Below, piece by piece: positions 44,997-52,789 of a stretch of 64,000 bases of DNA; position 1 is the stretch's first letter; each line of letters begins with the position of its first letter. The DNA comes from Macrococcoides equi (GTDB taxonomy: Bacteria > Bacillota > Bacilli > Staphylococcales > Staphylococcaceae). The translations under genes were made by a program, and so were the position numbers. The DNA is taken from assembly GCF_047425865.1 (NCBI RefSeq), contig NZ_CP179735.1, one strand, 5' to 3'. Under the pieces are notes generated by a model that worked only from the letters and a program-made list of their open reading frames with translations, was not told the origin of the DNA and did no database searches.

Positions 44997-45287
44997 TTAC
45001 TTTGCTGGTAACTCTGATTTACCAAAGCACTCTTTACAGTATGGAATATTGTTTTGTTCGGGTGAAAAGTCAAAAGGTTTCATATATAGCATAGTTGTTG
45101 GTTCATCACATAGTGGACAACATACAGAAACATCTTCTTTACTTCTAATGTTAAATTTCATCATGTACTTTGTACCCTCAACTATCAAAGTTGCTAAGAA
45201 TCTTCCCACTCTATCAATATCAGCAAACTTCTCATGTGTAATAGGAATAATTGTTTTACCGTCCTCAATATAATAATGCTTATTCAT
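44997..45287 (-). CDS. small zinc-ribbon-like protein
   Basis: 96 residues from ATG 45287, which has GAGG at 9 nt; two earlier ATG codons crowd the ribosome site. A CPLC pair near 59-62 and a CKEC pair near 86-89 suggest one zinc site. It sits between two TerS-like genes and overlaps the end of the upstream one by 8 nt. Function unknown; DNA-binding or packaging accessory is a guess from position. Confidence 0.5.
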   Translation of the reverse strand: MNKHYYIEDGKTIIPITHEKFADIDRVGRFLATLIVEGTKYMMKFNIRSKEDVSVCCPLCDEPTTMLYMKPFDFSPEQNNIPYCKECFGKSELPAK

Positions 45288-45780
45288 TTTCATCATCCTC
45301 TTCTTTTACTGGAATGCTATCGACAATAATAACAGGTTCAAAATCACTTAAATTAACTTTATCAGTCCATAACACATGGTATTTACCTAGTAACTCTAGT
45401 GCTTTGTTTTTATCGCTTATTTTAGGCTCTGTATATACCTTTTCAACATTCTCGTTATAAACAATATTCTGCCTCTTAGTATCGGGATTAGTCATAAATT
45501 CAGCACGTTTAATAATAACTTCTTTCTCTTCTAACTCTTCCCCTCTAGCTATCCTAGACAGTAAATAAAGTACCTCTTTTGTATCAAGTATGTACTGATC
45601 CATTATTAATTTCTTTTGACTATCAATATATTCTTTTATTTCAGGTTTCTTCAATAGTTCATTACCTATGCTATATGCTGTTTTTTCGCTATAACCGGCC
45701 AATTTTGCCGACTTTGTAGCGTTTAGGTGTTTTAGGTATTCATTTGCAAAACGTTTCTGTTTATCGGTTAATTTCTTCAA
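45280..45780 (-). CDS. small terminase-like protein (Terminase_2 type), second copy
   Basis: 166 residues. LTDKQKRFANEYLKHLNATKSAKLAGYSEKTAYSIGNELL (4-43) is a textbook Terminase_2 N-terminus, followed by a helical EYIDSQKKLI stretch and an acidic C-terminus (VKEEDDENE). This is the better of the two TerS candidates in the island. Four in-frame codons after the N-terminal HTH match the usual spacing to the oligomerisation part. Confidence 0.65.
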   Translation of the reverse strand: MKKLTDKQKRFANEYLKHLNATKSAKLAGYSEKTAYSIGNELLKKPEIKEYIDSQKKLIMDQYILDTKEVLYLLSRIARGEELEEKEVIIKRAEFMTNPDTKRQNIVYNENVEKVYTEPKISDKNKALELLGKYHVLWTDKVNLSDFEPVIIVDSIPVKEEDDENE

Positions 45781-45843
45781 ATAATCACATCCTTAAATAG
45801 TAGTAAAGACCAGCACATCATTTTGATATGCTAGTCAGCTGTT

Positions 45844-46422
45844 TTAGTTTAGTTTCTTTGCTCTATATTCTGCTAATTTATTATTGATATAGAAGTCAGG
45901 GAATATCTCACGATTAACTAAGCCTAGTAACATGTTTTTCTCTCCAATATCATGTAAATGTCCACTAGCCTCAACTTTTAATGCATAGTTATATCGAACA
46001 TGCTCATTAGAAATTTCATTCAATTTTCTTCTTTTGTTTTCTAATTCAATACGTGTCTCTAAATAGTCAATTAAATATTCTTCATGTTCGATACGGTAAT
46101 CATTTTCTAAACTATTTGCGATATCTTTTATTTCTATCCATGGATCAATGATTACTTTCTTATCATTCATATGTTTCATAGATTCTAAACGCTTAGATTT
46201 TAATTCATATTCTTCTCTTAATTTCTTTTCGCTTAAATATAACTTGTCAGCTTCTTCATGTTTTCCATTCATAAGTAACGTTTGATATTCAATCTCTGAA
46301 TCAATCAATTTATTGTCTAAATCTTTTACTTCTTTCTCTAATTTCGTTCTAGTGTCCATAAACTCATAGATTTTAGCCTTAATCTCTTCAATACGTTGTT
46401 TTTTCTCTGCAATTTTACTCAT
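45844..46422 (-). CDS. coiled-coil island protein
   Basis: 192 residues, nearly all helical and charged, with long coiled coils at about 5-85 and 115-150. No membrane segment or enzyme motif. The position before terS and the coiled-coil build recall scaffold or capsid-size-redirecting proteins of PICIs, but I see no specific motif. It overlaps the next gene by 1 nt. Confidence 0.5.
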   Translation of the reverse strand: MSKIAEKKQRIEEIKAKIYEFMDTRTKLEKEVKDLDNKLIDSEIEYQTLLMNGKHEEADKLYLSEKKLREEYELKSKRLESMKHMNDKKVIIDPWIEIKDIANSLENDYRIEHEEYLIDYLETRIELENKRRKLNEISNEHVRYNYALKVEASGHLHDIGEKNMLLGLVNREIFPDFYINNKLAEYRAKKLN

Positions 46423-46847
46423 TATAATTTCCCTCCTAAAAATTCTCTTTCAAATAGTGTGATATTTTCTTTAATTGCTTTATGTCTTTCACTAATATCT
46501 TGAATACTTAAAATCTCTTCTTTTGTGATAAGAGGTAAATTCTCTTCATCTATAGATACTTCTTGAAATAGCTTATCTTTATCCATTTGAGATAACTCAG
46601 CATTATTTATAGCTTCAATAGTATTTTTGAAGTAATTTCTATCTTCTTTATAGTCTTTAGAAAAAATCTCAATATTTTCTGAAATTGCTTTTTGTCGTTT
46701 ATTATTATCTTTTATTGCTAGAATCTGATCTCTAGTTGGCTTATTAAAATTCTCTTCATCTTTTGCTACTGCTTCTAATAATTTTGCTTTTACTTCTTCT
46801 CTCATAAATATATTTCTAATAGCACTCTTTGTACTGTTAAAATGCAT
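46422..46847 (-). CDS. island protein with two internal ~35-residue repeats
   Basis: 141 residues from ATG 46847 (AGAGG 7 nt upstream). Two copies of one motif are visible: AIKDNNKRQKAISENIEIF (about 44-62) and SIQDISERHKAIKENITLF (about 115-133), each preceded by a TxxxIL element. The rest is acidic and helical. Function unknown. It is the first gene of a leftward run after a 200-bp gap with a hairpin. Confidence 0.55.
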   Translation of the reverse strand: MHFNSTKSAIRNIFMREEVKAKLLEAVAKDEENFNKPTRDQILAIKDNNKRQKAISENIEIFSKDYKEDRNYFKNTIEAINNAELSQMDKDKLFQEVSIDEENLPLITKEEILSIQDISERHKAIKENITLFEREFLGGKL

Positions 46848-47059
46848 TGTATTACCTCTTTTCATAGTTTTTATAGTTTTTGATTTGTTTGTAATAAAAT
46901 TAAAGGATGGCTAAGGGATTGTAAGTCCCTTAGTCCAAGTGAATATTTTAAGAGGTCAACTCAACAAGTCGACACTAAACCTTATCAATCATATCTTTAA
47001 AGAAATGCTAGACATCGGATTGATATATGTTGCCCTGTCATCATCGACGGTCAACATTT
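46848..47059. other. intergenic region with hairpin, possible leader or ori
   Basis: No gene. A perfect 8-bp stem (ctaaggga at 46911-46918, tcccttag at 46926-46933) is followed on the minus strand by a T-rich stretch. Two ggtcaac copies occur near 46955 and 47050. PICI replication origins usually lie beyond the rep gene, so this is one place to look, but I see no clear iterons. Confidence 0.35.
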
Positions 47060-47470
47060 TTATAAATACTTTTCTTTATACAACTGCTCACACAACTCAA
47101 TAATCTTGTTATAAGAGTTCACTACTGTTCTTCTTTTAATCCCTAACATTGAACCAACTTTATTAACTGAATCGCCTTTAATTAACCTTTCCAGCACTTC
47201 TCTTTCTAGATCATCTAACTGCTCTAAACAGTAATTAATAAATAGCACTTCATTGCCATACCTATTTAAGCGTTCTACACGCTTTATACGGTTATTCTCT
47301 TCAACCGTGATAGATTTATCATCTTTTATTAAATCAGTTGGTAATAAGGCTAATTTACCGTTAGAATTGATAATGCTATCGTTATAGTAGTAATCTTTAT
47401 CCTCCTTAAGTAATTTGTCTTTCCAGCAATAATCATTTATCAGTTTTACCACTTCATCTTTATAATCCAT
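47060..47470 (-). CDS. ArpU/sigma-like phage transcription regulator
   Basis: 136 residues. The C-terminal part (about 88-130, LDDLEREVLERLIKGDSVNKVGSMLGIKRRTVVNSYNKII) has the sigma-region-4 helix-turn-helix of ArpU/RinA-type late regulators. An acidic middle region precedes it. Its place between replication and packaging genes fits a late-gene activator. A distinct second HTH protein is encoded at 43592-43963. Confidence 0.55.
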   Translation of the reverse strand: MDYKDEVVKLINDYCWKDKLLKEDKDYYYNDSIINSNGKLALLPTDLIKDDKSITVEENNRIKRVERLNRYGNEVLFINYCLEQLDDLEREVLERLIKGDSVNKVGSMLGIKRRTVVNSYNKIIELCEQLYKEKYL

Positions 47471-47495
47471 GAAGTACCTCCAATATATTTATTAG

Positions 47496-47828
47496 TTAAG
47501 GCTTATCTCCTTTCTCTATCTCATTCAATGCCTTTACTCGTTCTCCTACACTATCAATACGAGATAGTAATGATTTCTTAGCTAGTATGAAATCCTCCTT
47601 TGTCCTACAGTAGAAATAACCGTTTTTATACAAGTTACTTGCACTACCTATAGGCTCATTAAAAATCACTATTAGATCATTAATGATTGAGTTTAATCTT
47701 CTATAATATGTTTCATCTGTACCTAGTTTGGCGACTAGCAACTTACGTGTAATCGCCTCGTCCCTAGGTAAGCTTTTAATTATGTTCAATACTTCCATAT
47801 GTTCAATGGACATTTCTTTTTCATACAT
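47496..47828 (-). CDS. small winged-helix-like island protein
   Basis: 110 residues from ATG 47828 (GGGAGAG at 7 nt); a TTG 33 bases earlier has no ribosome site. ITRKLLVAKLGTDETYYRRLNSIINDLIV (about 26-54) looks like a winged-helix or DnaD-type DNA-binding region. It directly follows the replication initiator gene and may act with it. Family not recognised. Confidence 0.5.
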   Translation of the reverse strand: MYEKEMSIEHMEVLNIIKSLPRDEAITRKLLVAKLGTDETYYRRLNSIINDLIVIFNEPIGSASNLYKNGYFYCRTKEDFILAKKSLLSRIDSVGERVKALNEIEKGDKP

Positions 47829-47900
47829 ATACTTTCTCTCCCTGTTAGTTTTATCCTCCAACGGTCAAGAAAGTACCTCCCTTTGTTGTTACGGCAATTA

Positions 47901-48890
47901 TTAAAACGGTACTAATGAATCAAGTTCCTCCTGCAATCTATTCACATCTTCATTAGATCCGTACATCTTAGCTTGTTCTAATTCTTTTTCCTTTGTTAAA
48001 TATTCATCTGTATACTTAATTTCATCTTGCTTTACTTCATGCTTCCTTTCTTTATTTTCTTCAAATAGCCATTCAGGTACTGGACCAATTTCTTTAACTC
48101 TTAGTTCATTTAAGTTACTTGATGGACCTTTATTTTTTTTATTACCTCTTTTACTTTCATATTCTTTAATAGCTTCAATATCAGTTAATGAATTTTCTTT
48201 CCATTCCTTAAGTAAGTAGTTAATTAGCTTATAGTTTTTATTTCCTGCTAATACACTCTTCTCTATTGCATAATCTAAAACCTCATTACCATACTCTCTA
48301 TAATGTTTCTTTAATGTGTTTACTGTTATAGGTGCTGGATTGTTTTCTATATTCTCACTATATGTTTTTAATAAAGAAGAAAATTGTGTGTCGTCGTTGT
48401 TTTCGTATACTACAACTTCTTTATCATTCTCTTTCATTCTTTCAAGTTCTTTTAAATTCTTGTCTGTGGTAATCTGTTGGTAATCCGTTGGCACGTTGTT
48501 GGTAATTTGTTGGTCGTCTTGATGGTAGTTTTTATCTTCCTTACCTTGATAAACTCCCCAATTCACAACCTTTACAACAGTATATTTGTTGGTAGTTTTA
48601 CGGGTAACAATTTGCATTTTTTCTAATACTTTAAGTTTGTTTTCCCATGATTTTTCAGAAAGTTTATATTTCGGTGGTGCTTTGTAATTTAATTCTTCTG
48701 TTGCTACTTTTCTTCCCCAAATAAACTCACCTGCTTCTAGTTCAATTATGTTATTATCCATAAGATAATCACGTTTTTGATGACTTGCTTTTAATAAACA
48801 GTAATTGAACAACTTATATAGGTAAGGGTCACTAAAGACTGTATGATACATGACATCTCTATATAGCTTAATAAAACCTTTTCCTATCAT
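47901..48890 (-). CDS. rep: island replication initiator (phage replisome organiser type)
   Basis: 329 residues. The N-terminal domain (1-120) is the phage replisome-organiser/DnaD-like winged helix: FIKLYRDVMYHTVFSDPYLYKLFNYCLLKA, then GEFIWGRKVATEEL and NKYTVVKVVNWGVYQ. A second DnaD-like helical part follows at about 165-240, and the tail is charged. Such proteins bind the origin and load host helicase. No primase or helicase gene accompanies it, so host enzymes must be used. Confidence 0.7.
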   Translation of the reverse strand: MIGKGFIKLYRDVMYHTVFSDPYLYKLFNYCLLKASHQKRDYLMDNNIIELEAGEFIWGRKVATEELNYKAPPKYKLSEKSWENKLKVLEKMQIVTRKTTNKYTVVKVVNWGVYQGKEDKNYHQDDQQITNNVPTDYQQITTDKNLKELERMKENDKEVVVYENNDDTQFSSLLKTYSENIENNPAPITVNTLKKHYREYGNEVLDYAIEKSVLAGNKNYKLINYLLKEWKENSLTDIEAIKEYESKRGNKKNKGPSSNLNELRVKEIGPVPEWLFEENKERKHEVKQDEIKYTDEYLTKEKELEQAKMYGSNEDVNRLQEELDSLVPF

Positions 48891-48953
48891 GTCCCTCCTC
48901 GCTTCCTAGTCAAAAAACCTATTTTTCTGTTATTATTAGAAGAGAATGATTTA

Positions 48954-49262
48954 TTAATCGTTCATATGTGCTGGTACTTCATCACTCGCCAAAGTGTTTA
49001 TTTGTGAAGTATCAGCATTTTCTTGTTTTAAATCCTCAAATATTCTTTCTACATCTTTTTCAATGTCACTTATAATTGTGGCATTTATATATGCTTTTCT
49101 TTGTTGCTCAATTAAATATTGTTTAGTAACTAAGTGATGTTTCATCCACTCTATTTCAAGTGTAGTTTCTAAATCACTTAAATGATCATATGCTTGTTCA
49201 CACAATGCGTTAATTTTTAGTTTCAATAACTCAAGTTCCATATTCATTTCATTGTTATCCAT
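48954..49262 (-). CDS. small helical island protein
   Basis: 102 residues. The first 40 residues are a leucine-rich helix (MNMELELLKLKINALC) and the remainder is charged with an acidic end. No motif recognised. It precedes rep by 63 bp and starts 1 nt after the neighbouring membrane-peptide gene. Confidence 0.5.
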   Translation of the reverse strand: MDNNEMNMELELLKLKINALCEQAYDHLSDLETTLEIEWMKHHLVTKQYLIEQQRKAYINATIISDIEKDVERIFEDLKQENADTSQINTLASDEVPAHMND

Positions 49263-49263
49263 T

Positions 49264-49431
49264 TTATATCTCCTTTTGATTTTCGTTATTTATCAATCCT
49301 GCTGAAATTATTAATACTGTTCCTATCAATGAAAAATAAGTACAATATTGCATCATTAACACATCATCAATCATAGTAATAACCATGGTTGTAATAAAAG
49401 TGTATAGAACAAATCCTATAATGTACTTCAT
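49264..49431 (-). CDS. 55-residue two-helix membrane protein
   Basis: Start ATG 49431 has GGGAGGTGG ahead; a longer open frame upstream begins at the stop of the previous gene. Hydrophobic segments at about 3-20 and 26-46, C-terminal NNENQKEI. Function unknown; small membrane proteins are frequent in the early region of Gram-positive islands. Confidence 0.5.
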   Translation of the reverse strand: MKYIIGFVLYTFITTMVITMIDDVLMMQYCTYFSLIGTVLIISAGLINNENQKEI

Positions 49432-49445
49432 AAATCCACCTCCCC

Positions 49446-49715
49446 TCAAAGCCATTTAGAATTGACATACTCTAAATAATCATCTAACACGGTAATCTTG
49501 ACTAATTTAAGTCCAGCACTCACAGAAATAGTAATGTTCTCAAAACCTTTTGTTCGTTCAGCATCTTCAATAATTTTATAGAATGTTGACCTGCTACATC
49601 CTAAATACTTATTACCTACTGTCATACGTAAATATTTAGGTTCTAATTTAATCTGAGATTCATCATGAATTGTATTTTCGGGTGTCGCTACATCTAAATC
49701 AATTATTTTCGACAT
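49446..49715 (-). CDS. excisionase-like small DNA-binding protein
   Basis: 89 residues. The central LRMTVGNKYLGCSRSTFYKIIEDA (about 29-52) is a HTH resembling MerR/Xis-type excisionases; the C-terminus is short and basic-aromatic. In PICIs the xis gene sits in this early position after the Cro-like gene. The assignment is from the HTH and position only. Confidence 0.5.
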   Translation of the reverse strand: MSKIIDLDVATPENTIHDESQIKLEPKYLRMTVGNKYLGCSRSTFYKIIEDAERTKGFENITISVSAGLKLVKITVLDDYLEYVNSKWL

Positions 49716-49727
49716 TTATTTCATCTC

Positions 49728-50366
49728 CTATGCACTTTTAACCCTGTTTAAAATGCTTTCGTATATTTTTTCAGATATAGATAAATTTAAGTTATAGCGT
49801 TCATTCATCTTCATAAGATTTACTACATCGTCTAAAATACGTTGACGATCAGATAACATTTCCGGTGTCATATCGTCTTTAGGAATAGATTTCTCTAAAC
49901 CATACATAATACTTATGGCTTTGTTAGTGATTGAATTAGCTTTAATCATGTTCAATCTTACTGATTCTTTATCTTCACTTCTAAGAACTTCATACAGACG
50001 TTTCATGGCTTCTTTTTGGTGTTCCTTATCTAACATTCTGAATACCTGGAAGCCTTCTAAACCACTGTTATGGCGTAATTCTTTAATAACTTCAAATATC
50101 CATTTTTGAAATGCTTCTGCTTCGGGCTTTCTACTTTTAAATACTAGATTGTAAATATTGATTTCATTAATAACATTTACTATTTGGGTACGCCCCATAT
50201 TGTCTATGACCTCACTAGTACATAGCCCATCTTTTTGTAATTGTCGCATAGCTTGAGTAGTGTTTTTTATCCCCAATGCTTCAGTTACATCTTTACCAAC
50301 CGCCCACCATTCTGAATTAACTTCAATGAAGCGGATAGTGTTACCGTTCCATATTTCTGTTTTCAT
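49728..50366 (-). CDS. Bro-N domain antirepressor
   Basis: 212 residues. The N-terminal Bro-N domain (about 1-100) is clear: IRFIEVNSEWWAVGKDVTEALG, then TSEVIDNMGRTQ and LVFKSRKPEAEAFQKWIFEVIKELR. The C-terminal half is helical. Phage proteins of this type bind or replace the repressor during induction. It follows the Cro-like gene. Confidence 0.75.
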   Translation of the reverse strand: MKTEIWNGNTIRFIEVNSEWWAVGKDVTEALGIKNTTQAMRQLQKDGLCTSEVIDNMGRTQIVNVINEINIYNLVFKSRKPEAEAFQKWIFEVIKELRHNSGLEGFQVFRMLDKEHQKEAMKRLYEVLRSEDKESVRLNMIKANSITNKAISIMYGLEKSIPKDDMTPEMLSDRQRILDDVVNLMKMNERYNLNLSISEKIYESILNRVKSA

Positions 50367-50405
50367 TCGTTAGCCTCCTTTTTTATAGAAACTTTTTGCT
50401 ACTTA

Positions 50406-50609
50406 CTAAGTAAAAAAAATTTCATCTATTTTGATATTTTTCAAACCTTTACTAATCAATAGATTTTTGAATTCTTTCATTTCAATTTGTTTAAAAGGAA
50501 CTCGTCCTTTTTCTTTATTTCTATACGCTTGCACAGAAATATTAAAAATCTTAGCAATTTCTTCTTGAGACATACCTATCATTTTTCTGTAACCTACAAT
50601 CTTATTCAT
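50406..50609 (-). CDS. Cro-like XRE regulator
   Basis: 67 residues from ATG 50609 with GAGGTGATAG upstream. The XRE HTH occupies nearly all of it: RKMIGMSQEEIAKIFNISVQAYRNKEKGRVPF (about 7-38). Transcribed divergently from the CI-like gene, so the pair is the lysogeny-type switch of the island. The intergenic repeats TGCTACT are candidate operators. Confidence 0.75.
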   Translation of the reverse strand: MNKIVGYRKMIGMSQEEIAKIFNISVQAYRNKEKGRVPFKQIEMKEFKNLLISKGLKNIKIDEIFFT

Positions 50610-50625
50610 AACTATCACCTCACTT

Positions 50626-50687
50626 TGCTACTTTATGCTACTAATATACAATATTATATTATTAATTGCAATACCTAAAATGCTACT
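50626..50687. promoter_or_regulatory. regulator intergenic operators, TGCTACT repeats
   Basis: Exact tgctact at 50626-50632 and 50636-50642 (10 bp apart, one helical turn) and at 50681-50687. A fourth copy occurs at 50398-50404 between the Cro-like and antirepressor genes. The first three lie between divergent promoters, as expected for CI/Cro operators. Confidence 0.55.
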
Positions 50688-50748
50688 TTTAGAAACTTTA
50701 TAATTCTGTTATAGTATTAATAAGATAAATGGTGATGGAGGTTATTAA

Positions 50749-51405
50749 ATGGAAGATAATCAAGTTGCTTTGAGAATAAAGCAAATAAGACTTGAGCATG
50801 GTTTAACTATGGAGGACTTCGGAGTAAAAATTGATAATGCCCATAAATCTTTAGTATCAAAATGGGAAAAAGGTCTTTCACTCCCTAACAAAAAGCGATT
50901 AAAATTGATAGCTGACATGGGAAATATAACTGTTGATGAATTAATAAACGGAAATTTTGAAGAAAAAATTACTAATATAACAAAAACAATATTATTAGAA
51001 TTCAAAGAAGAAAATAATATATTTATTGAAGATGAACCACTAATTAATAAATTTCTTTCAGCTACATGTTATAGACATCATAATTACGCAATTAATAGAG
51101 GAGAAAAATTTTTCAATGAAACAAGATACAAAAATAGATTAATTGAGGATTTGAAACTGGATATTGATTTAGGTAACAGGGACTTAGATTCATTTTCGTT
51201 GTTTGCCTATCGTAAAACAGATGATGCTCTAGAAGAAATTACGTTAGCTTATGTTGACGGTATGGTTAGAGATCATAATATAAAAGATATAGATATAGAA
51301 AATTTTATTAATGATTTAAACAAACAATATGAAGAAATTAAGAAAAATATTGATAATTTGAGAAAAGATTATAATTTTGATTCAGTTAAAGAATTAGATG
51401 AATAA
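50749..51405 (+). CDS. CI-like XRE repressor
   Basis: 218 residues. HTH at about 10-60 (IRLEHGLTMEDFGVKIDNAHKSLVSKWEKGLSLPNKKRL), then an acidic helical C-terminal domain without the Ser-Lys autoprotease motif of LexA/CI peptidases, so induction by RecA cleavage is unlikely. Like SaPI Stl it may be relieved by a phage protein. It starts 6 bp upstream of the integrase gene's ribosome site, in the same direction. Confidence 0.7.
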   Translation: MEDNQVALRIKQIRLEHGLTMEDFGVKIDNAHKSLVSKWEKGLSLPNKKRLKLIADMGNITVDELINGNFEEKITNITKTILLEFKEENNIFIEDEPLINKFLSATCYRHHNYAINRGEKFFNETRYKNRLIEDLKLDIDLGNRDLDSFSLFAYRKTDDALEEITLAYVDGMVRDHNIKDIDIENFINDLNKQYEEIKKNIDNLRKDYNFDSVKELDE

Positions 51406-51420
51406 AGCGAGGTGAAACAG

Positions 51421-52653
51421 ATGTTTGTAGAAGAATATATTAATAAACATGGTAATACTGTTTATCGCTTTGTAGAGCGTTATACAGACCCTCTCACTAA
51501 TAAACGTAAGCAAGTAAGTATAACAATGAATAAGAACGGTAGACAGTCGCATAAAGAGGCTCAAAAGAGATTAAACATGATGATTGAAGAGAAGATTAAT
51601 AAGCAAGAAAATGTTTCTCTAGACCGTCTTACATTTCATAAAGCTTGTGATGAATACCTGGATCACTACAAAAAGACATCAGGTAGTAAACAAAGCACAA
51701 TTAAGAATGTTGAATCACAAATCAAAGCTATTAAAGAACACTTTGATAAAGATATACTAGCCACTAAAATGAATGCTTCAATTATTCAGAAACAATTAAA
51801 TAACTGGAATGTTGAAGTTACCAGCCATCACATTAACAGAATGAGAATAACTATTATATTAGTATTTAGGTATATCAAAGCGTATTACGGTTATACAGAC
51901 ATATCTTTTATTGAGGATATTAAAGTACCTAAGAAAGCTAAAACGCTTGAAGAGATTGAGCATAAGAGGAATAAATATCTTACTGATGATGAAGTTAAAG
52001 AGTTACTAGAATTGTTTGATATAGAGATTGAGAATACTCGACACGGTAAAAGTAAGGTACTTGCTACTAGAGTAAAAGACTTAGTTGAATTTCAAATATT
52101 GAACGGTGTACGTGTCGGTGAGGCTTTAGCAATTAAAACTAAAGATATTGATATAGACAGTAAGAAACTAACGATAAATGGCACTATAGCATGGCAACCT
52201 GACAAAGCTACTGGAATGTATGGTTTTAAAGATACTACTAAGACACAACAAAGCTATAGAGTTATTGATTTATCAGATAGAAGTATTGAGATACTCAATA
52301 AGGTTATGTTAGAGAATAAGACATCTAAAGCATGGAATGATGAATATAATAATGCTAGTGACTTTGTATTCACTACTAGCACTGGTAGTCCTATTTACAT
52401 CCACAAAATTAATAAGTTACTTAAAACCGTTACAGATAAATCTAGCTTCAAGCATAAACAAATAACATCACACGCATTGCGACACACTCACATTACTACC
52501 CTAGCAAGTTTAGGACTACCTATCAAAGCAATCATGGAACGTGTCGGACATACGTCAGAAAAAACTACTATTCAACTCTATACACACGTTACTGATCAGA
52601 TGGCTAAAGACTTAATAAACAAACTAAATGAACACGAAAAAAAGGTGATATGA
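51421..52653 (+). CDS. int: tyrosine integrase of the island
   Basis: 410 residues from ATG 51421 (GAGG at 8 nt; a GTG nine bases earlier is the ribosome site itself). N-terminal AP2-like/arm-binding domain (about 1-60), core-binding SAM-like domain (about 65-160), catalytic domain with Arg in NGVRVGEAL, HALRHTH, and the H..Y pair (GHTSEKTTIQLYTHV), Tyr near 391. Phage/Tn916-type family. Located next to the priA 3' end where the attR lies; its stop overlaps a terminator hairpin. Confidence 0.93.
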   Translation: MFVEEYINKHGNTVYRFVERYTDPLTNKRKQVSITMNKNGRQSHKEAQKRLNMMIEEKINKQENVSLDRLTFHKACDEYLDHYKKTSGSKQSTIKNVESQIKAIKEHFDKDILATKMNASIIQKQLNNWNVEVTSHHINRMRITIILVFRYIKAYYGYTDISFIEDIKVPKKAKTLEEIEHKRNKYLTDDEVKELLELFDIEIENTRHGKSKVLATRVKDLVEFQILNGVRVGEALAIKTKDIDIDSKKLTINGTIAWQPDKATGMYGFKDTTKTQQSYRVIDLSDRSIEILNKVMLENKTSKAWNDEYNNASDFVFTTSTGSPIYIHKINKLLKTVTDKSSFKHKQITSHALRHTHITTLASLGLPIKAIMERVGHTSEKTTIQLYTHVTDQMAKDLINKLNEHEKKVI

Positions 52654-52672
52654 CGTTAAATCATACCACCTT
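52642..52672 (+). terminator. integrase terminator
   Basis: aaggtgatatga (52642-52653) pairs with tcataccacctt (52661-52672) with one weak pair, then TATTTTTAT. A diverged copy is at 42297-42326. Confidence 0.75.
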
Positions 52673-52706
52673 ATTTTTATGAATTTTTATTAAAAGTCCT
52701 ATAAGT

Positions 52707-52727
52707 TGTCGTTTTTCTGTCGTTTTT
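52707..52727. repeat. candidate integrase arm-type sites, right
   Basis: Two copies of tgtcgttttt (52707-52716 and 52718-52727), about 65 bp from the attR core. They resemble the left tgtagtttt array. Confidence 0.45.
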
Positions 52728-52789
52728 CATGTGATACGAAACATCGCAACCCTTATAAATACTGTTATAAAGCCATTCTCTAAACACAA

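Noticed and set aside
46848..47059. Iteron-type replication origin of the island
   Set aside because: Only two short ggtcaac copies are seen; not enough for an iteron array, so origin status is left open.
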